Origin: Haloarcula rubripromontorii
GTDB lineage: Archaea > Halobacteriota > Halobacteria > Halobacteriales > Haloarculaceae
DNA length: 64,000 bases
Assembly: GCF_001280425.1 (NCBI RefSeq)
Contig: NZ_LIUF01000002.1
Span: 372,001-436,000 of the forward strand
Reading direction: 5' to 3'
Position numbers and translations under genes: made by a program. This document shows, one piece after another, positions 51,519 to 61,266 of the stretch. The notes beneath the pieces are model-generated. The model was not told where the DNA came from, made no database searches, and saw nothing but the letters and a program-made list of their open reading frames with translations. Every line of letters begins with the position of its first letter. The first letter of the stretch is position 1.

Positions 51519-51924
51519 TGCTCAACCTGTAGCTAATGAGAGTCAAAAAGCCGTTGCCGAGAGTATCAGTAGTGATACTAGAACAGTGTAACCGTGTATA
51601 ATTTATGCCCTAGATATCGGCGAGGTCAACAGAGGGAGTCTTTTACAGGAGGGGTATCACAGTAATTGACGTGCTAAATACTGTTCATGTCTGTGTTAAT
51701 CGGACTGTCAGAAGGCACTCGACAAACCGTCGTCAGCTACAGCTAACAGTTGGGAAAGCCTCGGCACTCATAGGGCTCGTCATCAGCGAGGAGTCACCCC
51801 GGTTCGGCCCTGTGAGTCGTCGTCATCGGCCGCCAGATGGTACCGCCGCCGGCGACAAGACGGTTACTCATCGTGGCCACACAGTGGAACAAACGCTAAA
51901 CCCACGCGGGTCAACCAGTCGTAT
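51519..51924. other. 406-base non-coding gap between cosB and DsbA-like gene
   Basis: The gap is AT-rich near the cosB end and holds the cosB promoter/operator (51562-51606). The middle (51610-51720) has scattered TTTTA and repeated CAGTA-like words. The half near the DsbA-like gene is GC-rich with no frame of protein character. I see no tRNA, repeat family or transposon end. Confidence 0.5.
51562..51606 (-). promoter_or_regulatory. cosB promoter with dyad at the transcription start
   Basis: On the minus strand ATAAATTATA (51606-51597) is the TATA element. About 27 bases downstream, where transcription should begin, is the dyad AGTATCA-GTAG-TGATACT (51562-51579), with seven-base perfect arms. 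This position favours repression. The remaining leader to the ATG is about 45-55 bases. Confidence 0.6.
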
Positions 51925-52581
51925 ATGAACAGACGACGCTTTCTCACACTTTCGGGAACGGGTGTCGTCGGCGCAATCGCGGGGTGCAGTAGCGAGGCGG
52001 ACAGCGCTGAATCCGTCGACAGCCACCCGGCGGCCGCCGACCTCGAAGCCCAGCCCCGCCGCGGCGAACTGGGCGGCCACGTCGTCCTGGCGTTCGAAGA
52101 CCCCTCCTGTCCGACCTGCCGCCGCTTCCACGAGAACACGGTGCCGGCTATCCGGGAGAACATCGTGGGGACGGGCAAGGGCGCGTACGTCGTCCGGACG
52201 TACCCGGTCATCTACCCCTGGGGTGAGCCGGCGACGCAGGCGCTGGAGTCGACGTTCGCCCGCGACAGCGAGGCGTACTGGGCGCTGTTCGAGCACTACT
52301 TCGCCGAACAGTCGTCGTTCGGCCCGGACAACGTTCTGGACCGGACGGCGACGTTTCTCACCGAGGAGACAGCGGTCGACGGCGAGGCAGTCGCACGCGA
52401 CGCGCAAGAGCGGGTACACGACGACGCTGTGCAGGCCGACATCCAGGCGGCCGAGAACGCCGGACTGGGTGAAACAACGCCGATAATTCTGCTGTTCGAG
52501 GACGGAGAGTTCGTGACGAAGGTTAACGGGAGCGTCAGCTACGACCTCATCGCCGAGGCACTGGGAGAGCGCGACGGATGA
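51925..52581 (+). CDS. DsbA-like thioredoxin-fold lipoprotein
   Basis: 218 residues. Tat leader (NRRRFLTLSG) and lipobox IAGCSS (Cys21). The thioredoxin fold has an active site DPSCPTCRRF with Cys62 and Cys65, an insertion of helices (EAYWALFEHYF), and the cis-proline loop ETTPIILLF. It likely oxidises or isomerises disulfides on exported proteins. It overlaps by four bases a gene for a dicysteine membrane protein, and DsbB is encoded elsewhere in the window. Confidence 0.87.
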   Translation: MNRRRFLTLSGTGVVGAIAGCSSEADSAESVDSHPAAADLEAQPRRGELGGHVVLAFEDPSCPTCRRFHENTVPAIRENIVGTGKGAYVVRTYPVIYPWGEPATQALESTFARDSEAYWALFEHYFAEQSSFGPDNVLDRTATFLTEETAVDGEAVARDAQERVHDDAVQADIQAAENAGLGETTPIILLFEDGEFVTKVNGSVSYDLIAEALGERDG

Positions 52582-53177
52582 GCACCGCACGCGGCCTCCG
52601 CCTGCCAACGACGCGCGGGGACTGGCGGCTCATGGGCCGGACGGTCAGGCTCGTGCTCACGCTGCCGGTCTATGCGGCGGTCGCCGTGATCGCTGCCGTC
52701 GTCTCGCTGACGGTCTTCGTCGTTTCGCTGAACGTCCCGCTGGTGCTTGACCTCGTTATCGGTGGATCGCTCCCGCTTGCCAGCCGGCTCCGTGTACTCG
52801 CTGAACTGTATCCGTTTATCGGCACGTCGTTCAACCCGGCCCAGGGAATCCTGCTGGTCGTCGTCGCCGTCCTCACGGGTGTCGACATCGGTCTGGTGAC
52901 GTACCACTTCCGCGAGCATGGGCTCGACCTCCAGCAGGGTGGCGCGGGTGTTGCGGGCGTTGTTCTCGGCACACTCGGCGCGGGCTGTGCGGCCTGTGGG
53001 TCGGCGGTTTTGCTGGGGCTGCTGTCGCTCCTCGGCGTTTCGACCTCGCTGCTGTTCTTGCCTCTCGATGGGCTGGAGTTCGCACTGCTTGCGCTCGTGG
53101 TGCTGACCCTCTCCATTTACTGGCTCGCAGAGGGGATGCGCGGCGGCGAAATCAACGGGTGTCCGGTCGACATCTGA
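52578..53177 (+). CDS. Membrane protein with CxxC in a transmembrane helix, coupled to DsbA-like gene
   Basis: 199 residues, start in ATGA overlap with the DsbA-like stop. About five hydrophobic segments, two before residue 60, then three after 88. GTLGAGCAACGSAVLLGLLS places Cys137 and Cys140 at a membrane helix start, the layout of membrane thiol reductants or oxidants such as DsbD/CcdA-like proteins. It is not a recognised family to me. The overlap argues for a redox partner of the DsbA-like lipoprotein. Confidence 0.75.
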   Translation: MSTARGLRLPTTRGDWRLMGRTVRLVLTLPVYAAVAVIAAVVSLTVFVVSLNVPLVLDLVIGGSLPLASRLRVLAELYPFIGTSFNPAQGILLVVVAVLTGVDIGLVTYHFREHGLDLQQGGAGVAGVVLGTLGAGCAACGSAVLLGLLSLLGVSTSLLFLPLDGLEFALLALVVLTLSIYWLAEGMRGGEINGCPVDI

Positions 53178-53279
53178 TGTGTCGCTGTGCGGTCATCCGT
53201 TCGGCTTTATCGAGGAGATATCCGTGTCAGTGAGAGAAAACGTATAGTATCGGCAGCCGAACACCCATACCGAGAAGAT

Positions 53280-53819
53280 ATGTCCGAGACGGAGTCTCAG
53301 GTGACGGCTTCGACGGAGTCCCCCGCCGAGTACGAGCACCTCCACCGGAAGCGGAAAGAGACGGCCGGGACGGTCGAACTGGCCGAAGTCGTCGACGTGT
53401 GGGTCGGTGAGAGCGAACTCGTCTGTCGGTTCCAGTTCGACTGGGCGACCGACCCGATACAGCGGCGCTACGACCTGAACAGCGACCGCGATATCGCCAA
53501 GGTCGAGCGGCTCTGTGAAGCGAACGGCCTGCAGTTCGAGCAGGCCAGTCATCTAGAAGGGTCGCTTGTCGAACTCGAATACACGGGGTCACAGTGGCTA
53601 CCGCGGCCAGAGGCTGCCTACACAGACGGAGCGGGATCGGCGGTCGAGACATTCCGCGCGGAGTGGCGGTTACTGGTGGCTGAACTGGCGCAGTCGCCCG
53701 CGTTCGTCCGGCGAGGCATCGAACGCGTCCGGGAACTGTCGACGACGCAACTGATTATCGGCGTCATCCTCGTCAAAAAAGTCGCCATCATTGCGTTGCT
53801 CGCTCATCTTCTGCTGTAG
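53280..53819 (+). CDS. Tail-anchored conserved protein, unknown function
   Basis: 179 residues from ATG 53280. The soluble part (about 30-155) has alternating strands and helices (ELAEVVDVWVGESELVCRFQFDWATDP, LNSDRDIAKVERLCEANGLQFEQASHLEGSLVELEYTG). The final 25 residues are a single hydrophobic helix (IIGVILVKKVAIIALLAHLLL), placing the body in the cytosol. No catalytic motif. Function unknown. Confidence 0.7.
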   Translation: MSETESQVTASTESPAEYEHLHRKRKETAGTVELAEVVDVWVGESELVCRFQFDWATDPIQRRYDLNSDRDIAKVERLCEANGLQFEQASHLEGSLVELEYTGSQWLPRPEAAYTDGAGSAVETFRAEWRLLVAELAQSPAFVRRGIERVRELSTTQLIIGVILVKKVAIIALLAHLLL

Positions 53820-53866
53820 CCGTTCGCCCGCCGGACGGCAGTGTGTGAGTCAGTTCCTGACTCGCC

Positions 53867-55507
53867 TCAGTCACTCATCACGGATCCGGAGCCAGCCGGC
53901 GTGTCCATGCCGTCGGTCCCGGTGGTCTCGAACTGCGAGAGTTCGTCGTTGAGGGTGGTGGCGTCGTCGGCGAACCGTTCCACCGAGTTGACCATCCCGG
54001 CAACGGTCTGGCCCTGCTGATCGACCGTCGTAGCCATTTCACGGGCGTCGGTTGCGGTCTCCCCGGCGATGTCGTTGATGTCGTCAATTATCCGCACGAC
54101 TTCCTGTGCGCTGGTCGCCTGCTGGTCAGTCGCACGGTCGATTTCCTGAATGCCGCCGTTGACATCGACGGTGGCGTCGACCACATCTTCGAGCGTGGTA
54201 ATGGTCTCGGAGATGGTGTTGCTACCGCGGTCGACAGCCTCCTCCATCGTCTCCATGGCGTCGACGGATGTGCCGACCTGGGATCGCAGCGAGCCGATGA
54301 GGTCCTCCACGTCGCCGGTGGCGGCCTGTGTCTCGGTCGCAAGCTGTTTGATTTCGTCCGCGACGACGGCAAAGCCCGAGCCCGCCTGGCCGGCACGGGC
54401 GGCTTCGATGGAAGCGTTCAGCGCGAGCATATTCGTTTCCTCGGCGATACCGTCGATGACTTCGACGATCTCGGCCATGTCCTCCGCGATATCGTCGAGT
54501 TGCTGGACCTCGCTTGCGGCGTTCGTTGAGTGATGGCGGATCTCGTCGACGGCGCTCTGAGCTTCCGACGAGGACCGCTGGGCGTCTCGGCCGAGATTCG
54601 CAGCAGTGTTGCTCTGTTCGGCGATTTCAGCCACAGATGAAGCCATTTCCTCGACGGTCGCCGAGAGGTCACTGAGTTCGCTCGCCGCGTCGTCTAGTTG
54701 CTGGCGCTGGGTTTCTGCCCCGTCGGCGATGTCGGACGCGGTGTCGGCCACGGACTGTGTCTCATCACGGACCTGCTGCCCGTCGGCCAGTACGGTTTCA
54801 CTTCCGGTGGCGATACGTGTCGAGGTCGACTGGCCGCTGCCGATAGCAGTCTCCAGATCACTCAGCGTCTCATTAATCGCGGTCCCGACAGCGGCCATGG
54901 CGTCGCTCATGCTGTCGGTGTCGACACGGGCGGTCAGGTCGCCGGCGGCCGCGTCGTCGAGCGCCGTCCGGTACTGTGACGCTTTCAGTTCGAGGTGGCT
55001 GCTCAGCGCCTCCATCTCGCTGCGCTCGGCTTCTGCGGTTTCACGGGCGTCTTCGGCCGCTTCGCGAGCCTCCTCGGCACGCTCCTGAGCTTCGTTTGCT
55101 TCCTGAATGTTCCGGCCGAGTGAGGCCGCCGCCCGTTCGAGTTTCGTGTACGCGTCTCCGACCTCGTCAATCCGGTCGACGCCGAAGTCGATGTCGTACT
55201 GGCCGTTGTCGACTGCCGTCGCCTTTCGGTTTATCTCGATTATCGCGCGGTACATCTCACAGTAGCCCAGAAATCCGGTCACGGCGACGACGAACCCGAT
55301 GAACACTGCGGCGGCTGTCACGGAGGAAAACAGCACGATAGCTAGTGCCGGTGCGCCCACAATCGACATCGCTGCCAGCAGGAAGACACGGGCGCTGAAC
55401 GTCCGACGAAGCGGCGTCGGCAGGAACGGTTCGATTGTCATGGGCACAGTGCCGACCGCGAGCATGAGCCGACCAAGCGCGCCCGTCGAATCATCTGCGG
55501 TCGTCAT
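53867..55507 (-). CDS. Methyl-accepting transducer with two N-terminal helices and no extracellular domain
   Basis: 546 residues from ATG 55507; a GTG at 55573 is in frame but less likely. Two adjacent helices ([22 protein letters not shown] and [21 protein letters not shown]) have almost no outside loop, so the signal must be intracellular or membrane-based. A HAMP-like segment ([20 protein letters not shown]), long coiled coil and the conserved tip [37 protein letters not shown] follow. It feeds the Che system. Confidence 0.88.
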   Translation of the reverse strand: MTTADDSTGALGRLMLAVGTVPMTIEPFLPTPLRRTFSARVFLLAAMSIVGAPALAIVLFSSVTAAAVFIGFVVAVTGFLGYCEMYRAIIEINRKATAVDNGQYDIDFGVDRIDEVGDAYTKLERAAASLGRNIQEANEAQERAEEAREAAEDARETAEAERSEMEALSSHLELKASQYRTALDDAAAGDLTARVDTDSMSDAMAAVGTAINETLSDLETAIGSGQSTSTRIATGSETVLADGQQVRDETQSVADTASDIADGAETQRQQLDDAASELSDLSATVEEMASSVAEIAEQSNTAANLGRDAQRSSSEAQSAVDEIRHHSTNAASEVQQLDDIAEDMAEIVEVIDGIAEETNMLALNASIEAARAGQAGSGFAVVADEIKQLATETQAATGDVEDLIGSLRSQVGTSVDAMETMEEAVDRGSNTISETITTLEDVVDATVDVNGGIQEIDRATDQQATSAQEVVRIIDDINDIAGETATDAREMATTVDQQGQTVAGMVNSVERFADDATTLNDELSQFETTGTDGMDTPAGSGSVMSD

Positions 55508-55632
55508 CGAAACCACCTCGAAACAGGTGCCAAACAGACGACAAAAATAGGCCTTTTCGGGTGCATGTGTCACGTTCTCTCCGATCTATAAAAAGTCGCA
55601 CCCTCAGAGTATCAGCGGTGAATCTCCTAGTG

Positions 55633-56820
55633 TTAGTTCGTTGTCGTGATTTCGACCACGTCGCGGTGGTCGAGTTCGGTGTCAGCGCCGATCTGGCGTT
55701 CGGTGCGCACGTCGTGCGCATGGAGGAACCCGTCACCGATGTCCGTGTGCAGGAAGTACGCGAAGTCCTCGGCGGTCGAGCCGTCGGGGAGGACGAAACA
55801 GTCCTGCAGGAAGGTGCCATCCTCCTGAGGTTTGCGAGCGCCGGGGAACACCGCGATAGCGCCCAGTTCCTCGAACAGCGCGGTTTCCAGCGCCTGCTGG
55901 ACGCCCGTCCCGCCGAAATCGGTCACGAACTCCCGAATCTGTTCCAGCCCCGCGGCCTTCTCCTCGGGCAGGTCCGCCGTCACCTCGAAGTCCTCGTCGC
56001 CCGGCCGGTAGTCCAGCACGCCCTGCTCGTTGCCGTTTTTCAGCGCCTTCTCCGCGTGGGCGGAGACGGGCACGAACGTGAGGTGTTCGTACGCCGGGTC
56101 CTCGGTGACGGTCTCCCAGTTGTCCTGGGCCGCCTCGGTGTCCATCTTGTTCGCCGCGATGAGCATCGGCTTGGTCCGGATGCGAATCTCGCGGGCCAGC
56201 GCCTCCTTGTCCGCGTCGTCCCAGGTGTCGGGGTCCAGTTCCAGGTCCAGTGCGAGCACGACCTGCTTTATCTCGTCGGCGTTGATTTTGAACGCCGACA
56301 TCTGCTCGGCGAGGTCGTCCTCGATGGCCTTGTCCTCGCCGTGGTAGCCCGAGCGGTAGCGCTCGATGCCCTTCTCCAGGATGTCGAGGTACCACATGTC
56401 CAGTTCGTCTTCGAGGAAGTCGATGTCCTCGCGCGGGTCGTGGTCCTCGGTGGGTTCCCCTTCGAGGTCCGTCTCGCCGGTGAAGTCGACGACGTGGACG
56501 AGCACGTCGGCCTCGTTGAGGTCCGTGAGGAACTGGTTCCCCAGCCCCTTTCCTTCGTGTGCGCCGGGGACGAGGCCGGCCACGTCGACCAGTTTCGTCG
56601 GGACGAAGCGGACGCCGTCCGTGCAGTAGCCGTGGTTGGGCGTGCAGGTGTGGTCGAACTCCGGGGCCGCACAGTCGACGCGGACGTAGGCCTCGCCCAT
56701 CGACGGGTCGATTGTCGTGAACGGGTACGCGCCCTCGGGCACGTCGTTCATCGTCGCCGCATTGAAGAAGGTGGACTTGCCGACGGAGGGTTTGCCGACG
56801 AGTCCGATCTTGTAGCTCAT
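55633..56820 (-). CDS. ychF: Redox-regulated ATPase YchF
   Basis: 395 residues of the Obg-related family. P-loop GLVGKPSVGKST near residue 7, PFTTIDPSMG switch I, DVAGLVPGAHEGKGLGNQFL switch II, NKMD specificity loop replaced in part for ATP preference, and a C-terminal TGS domain (CFVLPDGSTAEDFAYFLHTDIG). It associates with ribosomes; in archaea its role is undefined. Standard length. Confidence 0.95.
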   Translation of the reverse strand: MSYKIGLVGKPSVGKSTFFNAATMNDVPEGAYPFTTIDPSMGEAYVRVDCAAPEFDHTCTPNHGYCTDGVRFVPTKLVDVAGLVPGAHEGKGLGNQFLTDLNEADVLVHVVDFTGETDLEGEPTEDHDPREDIDFLEDELDMWYLDILEKGIERYRSGYHGEDKAIEDDLAEQMSAFKINADEIKQVVLALDLELDPDTWDDADKEALAREIRIRTKPMLIAANKMDTEAAQDNWETVTEDPAYEHLTFVPVSAHAEKALKNGNEQGVLDYRPGDEDFEVTADLPEEKAAGLEQIREFVTDFGGTGVQQALETALFEELGAIAVFPGARKPQEDGTFLQDCFVLPDGSTAEDFAYFLHTDIGDGFLHAHDVRTERQIGADTELDHRDVVEITTTN

Positions 56821-56901
56821 TGCACCGACGAAGCGGTTTCAGCGGCTTAAACGCTGTTACACGAGCGACGAGAGCGTGTGAGTCACACGCAACGGGCGGG
56901 G

Positions 56902-57399
56902 TCACACCGTCCGCTCGTACACGTTCACGGGGTGTTCCTGGCCGCCGAACTCGGCCGTCCGCTCGCCGACCTTCTGGAAGTGGGCCCGGTAGAACCCGTT
57001 GCCGACCTCGTTCTCGGCCAGCACCTCGTCGCGGATTTTCCGCACGGAGAGGTCGCGCAAGTGGGCCTCGCCCCGGCGGAGCAGTTCGGTCCCGATGCCC
57101 TCGCCCCAGTAGTCCGGGTGAACGTACAGGTCGAGGTCACCGAACCCGGTCGCGTCCGTCATCCCACAGCTCATGTACGCCACTACGTCGTCGTCGGCCG
57201 TCGAGACGAACAGTCCGACCTCGTCGAGTTCAATCATCCGTTCTAGTACCGGCGGCGCGTACCCCTCCCTGAGGTGGTCGTTCACCGTCTCTGCTCCGAG
57301 GATATCATCGTACACCGCGTGCCATGCGGCCCGTGCGACCCGACGGATATCTGCGATATCCACCGATTCGGCCGGTCGGATGGCTGTCTGGAACGACAT
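56902..57399 (-). CDS. GNAT family N-acetyltransferase
   Basis: 165 residues from ATG 57399. Acetyl-CoA binding pattern VHPDYWGEGIGTELLRRGEAHLRD near residue 93-116 and NEVGNGFYRAHFQKVGERTAEFGG at the end. Single-domain GNAT that could modify a small molecule or protein N-terminus. No partner gene. Separated from the divergent trp operon by 132 bases. Confidence 0.88.
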   Translation of the reverse strand: MSFQTAIRPAESVDIADIRRVARAAWHAVYDDILGAETVNDHLREGYAPPVLERMIELDEVGLFVSTADDDVVAYMSCGMTDATGFGDLDLYVHPDYWGEGIGTELLRRGEAHLRDLSVRKIRDEVLAENEVGNGFYRAHFQKVGERTAEFGGQEHPVNVYERTV

Positions 57400-57503
57400 A
57401 TGTGAACATGCAGCGTGAACCCTCATAGAACTGTGGTCTGTTTGACACCGAGCGGTATCCGCTGTGCCCCCCGCTTCGCGTGAGGTAATAGGGCAACTCT
57501 TAT

Positions 57504-57517
57504 GTACACTTCTGTAC
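57504..57517 (+). promoter_or_regulatory. Dyad in trpCBA promoter
   Basis: GTACA-CTTC-TGTAC lies 15-28 bases before ATG 57532, near the expected transcription start if GGTAATAG (57484-57491) acts as TATA. Candidate repressor operator. Confidence 0.45.
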
Positions 57518-57531
57518 GTTAGTGTTCAGTA

Positions 57532-58347
57532 ATGGACGACAGTGAGGAGATAGCCCCAGCGGTTCAGTCGATTCTCGATGCGGCGCGGGAGCGCGGTGGC
57601 GGCGGCGACAGGGTGTCGGTGTCGCCCCGGTCGCTGTCGGACGCCTTCGACGCGGCGGCGGCCGACGGGCGAACGCCGGTTATCGCCGAAATCAAGCCCA
57701 CGAGTCCGACCGCGAATGGCGAGCGGACCGACGACCCGGTCGACCTCGCCCGGCAGATGGTCGAAGGCGGTGCGGCGGCGCTGTCTGTGCTGACGGAGCC
57801 AGACCACTTCGGCGGGTCGGCGAGAACGCTCGAACGGGTCCGTGATGCCGTCGACGTGCCTGTTCTGCGGAAGGACTTCATCCTCCACGAGGACCAACTG
57901 GATGTCGTCGAAGCGGACGTGATTCTGCTCATCGTCCGCTTTCTCGAAGCCGAGGGCACTGACGACCTCGCTGATCTCCTTACGGCCGCGCGAGAGCGTG
58001 GATTTCAGGTCCTCGTGGAGACCCACACCGCGGCAGAGGTCGAGACGGCGGTCGGCGCTGGCGCGGACATCATCGGCGTCAACAACCGCGACCTCGCGGA
58101 GCTAGAGGTCGACCTCGGAACGTTCGAGTCCGTCGCGCCAGACGTCCCGGAGGGCGTCACACTCATTGCTGAAAGTGGCATACAGACAGCAGACGATGTC
58201 ACGCGGATGTGCGATGCCGGTGCGGACGCCCTACTGATCGGCTCGGCGATTATGGACCACGACGCGGCGACGGACGTGGAAGCGAACACGCGGCGACTGA
58301 CAGATGCGGACACTGATGCGGTTGAAACGACGACTACAGACACATGA
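57532..58347 (+). CDS. trpC: Indole-3-glycerol-phosphate synthase
   Basis: 271 residues. IAEIKPTSP (Glu53, Lys55), [13 protein letters not shown] (catalytic Lys), [25 protein letters not shown] and [13 protein letters not shown] are the IGPS barrel motifs. It closes the ring of the anthranilate-ribulose intermediate to indoleglycerol phosphate. First gene of trpCBA, overlapping trpB by four bases. The terminal 25 residues are an acidic extension. Confidence 0.95.
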   Translation: MDDSEEIAPAVQSILDAARERGGGGDRVSVSPRSLSDAFDAAAADGRTPVIAEIKPTSPTANGERTDDPVDLARQMVEGGAAALSVLTEPDHFGGSARTLERVRDAVDVPVLRKDFILHEDQLDVVEADVILLIVRFLEAEGTDDLADLLTAARERGFQVLVETHTAAEVETAVGAGADIIGVNNRDLAELEVDLGTFESVAPDVPEGVTLIAESGIQTADDVTRMCDAGADALLIGSAIMDHDAATDVEANTRRLTDADTDAVETTTTDT

Positions 58348-59606
58348 GTACTGACGACGCACACGACCCCAAGTTCGGCGAGTACGGTGGACAGTACGTG
58401 CCCGAGGCGCTGATGCCAGCTATCGAAGAGCTGACCGACGCCTACCAGCGGTACGTGCTCGAAAACGAGGACGGCTTCATGGACGAGTTCCGGGAGCGAC
58501 TGGCCGACTTCGGCGGCCGACCGACGCCGCTCCAGTACGCCGACCAGCTTTCGGCCCGGTACGACACGGACGTGTACCTCAAGCGCGAGGACCTGCTCCA
58601 CGGCGGGGCCCACAAGCTCAACAACGCGCTCGGGCAGGTCCTGCTGGCGAAGTACATGGGCAAGGAGCGCATCATCGCCGAGACCGGTGCGGGCCAGCAC
58701 GGCACCGCGACGGCGATGGCGGCGGCCCATCTGGACATGCCCTGTGAGATCTACATGGGCGAGACCGACATCGCGCGCCAGCGGCCCAACGTGTTCCGAA
58801 TGCGAATCAATGGCTCCGAGGTCAATCCCGTGACGGTCGGCCGCGGGACGCTGAAGGAGGCTATCTCCGAGACGATGCGGGACTGGGCGACTACCGTCGA
58901 GAACACCCACTACGTCATCGGGAGTATCGTCGGCCCGCACCCGTTCCCGAAGATGGTCCGGGACTTTCAGGCAGTCATCTCTGAGGAGGCCCGTGAGCAG
59001 GTCATCGAGAAGACCGGCAGGCTGCCCGATTCGGTCCTCGCCTGCGCTGGCGGCGGCTCGAACACGATGGGCACCTTCGCCCACTTTGTTGATGATACCG
59101 ACGTCGACCTCTATGCCGTCGAAGCCGGCGGCTCTTCACTGCAGGTCGACGAGGAGGAGGGCGTTGCGCCCAACTCCGCCACCCTCTCGACCGGCGACGA
59201 GGGCGTTCTCCACGGTGCGCGCACGAAGCTCCTGCAGGACTCGGACGGCCAGATCATGGAATCTCACTCCGTCTCGTCGGGGCTAGACTACGCCGGTGTC
59301 GGCCCGGAACTGGCCCACCTCGTCGACGAGGACCGCGTCACGCCCGTCAATGTCGACGACGACATCGCGCTAGAGGCGTTCCACCGCCTCTCGCAAGACG
59401 AGGGTATTATTCCGGCGCTGGAGACGGCCCACGCCTTTGGCTACCTCGAAGAGCACCACGACGAAGTCGGTGACTCTGTCATTATCAACGTCTCCGGCCG
59501 CGGCGACAAGGACCTCGAAATTGCCATCGAAGAGACCGCGAAGCGTGACCTCGATATCGCGCCGGACATGTCTATCTTCGAGCGCGTCGGCGGGGGTGGC
59601 CTCTGA
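58344..59606 (+). CDS. trpB: Tryptophan synthase beta subunit
   Basis: 420 residues. PLP lysine Lys91 in [13 protein letters not shown], phosphate loop [10 protein letters not shown], and tunnel regions [11 protein letters not shown] and [13 protein letters not shown] are present; TrpB1-type length. It makes tryptophan from indole and serine together with TrpA, whose start abuts this stop. Confidence 0.97.
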   Translation: MSTDDAHDPKFGEYGGQYVPEALMPAIEELTDAYQRYVLENEDGFMDEFRERLADFGGRPTPLQYADQLSARYDTDVYLKREDLLHGGAHKLNNALGQVLLAKYMGKERIIAETGAGQHGTATAMAAAHLDMPCEIYMGETDIARQRPNVFRMRINGSEVNPVTVGRGTLKEAISETMRDWATTVENTHYVIGSIVGPHPFPKMVRDFQAVISEEAREQVIEKTGRLPDSVLACAGGGSNTMGTFAHFVDDTDVDLYAVEAGGSSLQVDEEEGVAPNSATLSTGDEGVLHGARTKLLQDSDGQIMESHSVSSGLDYAGVGPELAHLVDEDRVTPVNVDDDIALEAFHRLSQDEGIIPALETAHAFGYLEEHHDEVGDSVIINVSGRGDKDLEIAIEETAKRDLDIAPDMSIFERVGGGGL

Positions 59607-60436
59607 TGGGCCTCGAACGCGCCTTCGCCGACGAGCCTGCGTTCGTTCCGTACCTCGCAGCCGGCGACCCGAACTATGAGGCGTCGATAGAGTACGTCGA
59701 GGCGCTGGCCCGCGGCGGCGCGGATGTCATCGAACTCGGCCTGCCGTTCTCCGAGCCCATCGCGGAGGGGAAGACCATCCAGAACGCTATCGTCCGCTCG
59801 CTAGAAGCCGGGATGACGCCCGACCGCTTCTTCCAGTTCGTTGAGGACCTCGACGTGGACGTGCCGCTGGTGTGTATGACCTACTACAACCTCATCTATC
59901 AATACGGCTCAGAAGAAGGTCCCCGCCCCTTCGTCGAGACGGCCGCCGCGGTGGGCATCGAGGGGCTCGTTGTCCCGGACCTGCCCGCTGAGGAGGCCGG
60001 GCCGCTCCGAACGGCCTGCGACGAGTTCGGGCTCGATCTGGTGTTCATCGTCGCGCCAACGACGAGAGGCGACCGGCTCGAACGGATGCTCGAACAGGTG
60101 TCGGGCTACGTGTACGTGCAGGCCCGTCTGGGCGTCACCGGCGCGCGCGAGGACGTGGACGACGCCACCGAGGAGTCGCTGGCTCGCCTCTCAGACTGGG
60201 ACGTACCAAAGGCCGTCGGGTTCGGCATCAAGACGGGCGACCACGCCGAGCGAATCGTGTCTGCCGGCGCTGACGGCGTCATCGTCGGCTCCGCGCTGGT
60301 CGATATCGTCGCCGAGGGCCACGAGAACGGCGATTCTGTCGGTGCGGTGGCCGACCGGCTCGAAGCGAAGGCTCGTGAACTCAAGGAGGGTGCGCTCCGG
60401 GGGGCGGCAGAACGACCGCAACCGGAACGCACATAA
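59606..60436 (+). CDS. trpA: Tryptophan synthase alpha subunit
   Basis: 276 residues. [20 protein letters not shown] carries catalytic Glu43, but the second catalytic acid (usual Asp in ADGPTIQ) is Glu54, and Asp-to-Glu also occurs in [30 protein letters not shown], and [14 protein letters not shown] complete the barrel and phosphate site. It cleaves indoleglycerol phosphate to indole, which tunnels to TrpB. Whether the Glu change is a lineage trait needs comparison. Confidence 0.94.
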   Translation: MGLERAFADEPAFVPYLAAGDPNYEASIEYVEALARGGADVIELGLPFSEPIAEGKTIQNAIVRSLEAGMTPDRFFQFVEDLDVDVPLVCMTYYNLIYQYGSEEGPRPFVETAAAVGIEGLVVPDLPAEEAGPLRTACDEFGLDLVFIVAPTTRGDRLERMLEQVSGYVYVQARLGVTGAREDVDDATEESLARLSDWDVPKAVGFGIKTGDHAERIVSAGADGVIVGSALVDIVAEGHENGDSVGAVADRLEAKARELKEGALRGAAERPQPERT

Positions 60437-60462
60437 TCGTACTTGCCACACTGTCTCATATC

Positions 60463-61266
60463 ATGACTGCAGGAAAACGCGCACGACTCGAACGTATCGG
60501 GACAGACGACACATACGTCATCATCCCGATGGACCACGGCATCACAATGGGGGCCGTAAAGGGCCTCAAAGACATCGAATCAACGATTGACGCGGTTACC
60601 AGCGGCGGCGCAGACGCCGTCCTTACCCAGCGTGGCATCGCCGGACGGGTCCACCCCAACAAGAACGACGCGGGCTATATCACTCATCTCAACGGCTCTA
60701 CTACTATCGGCCCGGACGAGCAAGACAAGCGGACCACTGGAACGGTGGAAGACGCCATCCGCGCCGGGGCCGACGCCGTCTCGTTCCACATCAACGTCGG
60801 CAGTCAGTACGAACCCGAACAGATAGAGGAACTCTCCGAACTGACGACCGAAGCCAGCCGGTACGGCCTGCCGGTGCTGGCGATGGCCTACGCCCGCGGC
60901 CCCGACATCGACTCCGAGAACGAGGACTACAACCAGTCCGTCGGCCACGCCGTCCGACTGGCCGAGGAACTCGGCGCGGACATCGTCAAGACCGGCTACA
61001 CCGGCTCCGCCGAGACGTTCCAGCACGTCGTCGAGTCCACGTCGCTGCCGGTGGTCATCGCCGGCGGCTCGAAGGGCACCGACGAGGAGACTGTCCGGAT
61101 GGTCCGCGGGACGATGGACGCCGGGGCCGCCGGCGTCTCGATGGGCCGTTCTATTTTCCAGCACGACGAACCGGAGAAGATCGCCCGCGCCGTCTCCGCC
61201 GTCGTCCACGACGACGCCACCACCGAAGAGGCGCTCCGCGAGGCCGGACTGGCCGTCGAGGCCTAA
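60463..61266 (+). CDS. 2-amino-3,7-dideoxy-D-threo-hept-6-ulosonate synthase (AroA')
   Basis: 267 residues of the DhnA-type class I aldolase family. IIPMDHGITMGAVKGL, ADIVKTGYTGS (Schiff-base Lys), VIAGGSKGTDEETV and GVSMGRSIFQHDEP match ADH synthase rather than glycolytic aldolase. Its product is oxidised and cyclised by DHQ synthase II (gene at 62752) to start aromatic amino acids without DAHP. Twenty-six bases behind trpA, probably the same transcript. Confidence 0.92.
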   Translation: MTAGKRARLERIGTDDTYVIIPMDHGITMGAVKGLKDIESTIDAVTSGGADAVLTQRGIAGRVHPNKNDAGYITHLNGSTTIGPDEQDKRTTGTVEDAIRAGADAVSFHINVGSQYEPEQIEELSELTTEASRYGLPVLAMAYARGPDIDSENEDYNQSVGHAVRLAEELGADIVKTGYTGSAETFQHVVESTSLPVVIAGGSKGTDEETVRMVRGTMDAGAAGVSMGRSIFQHDEPEKIARAVSAVVHDDATTEEALREAGLAVEA

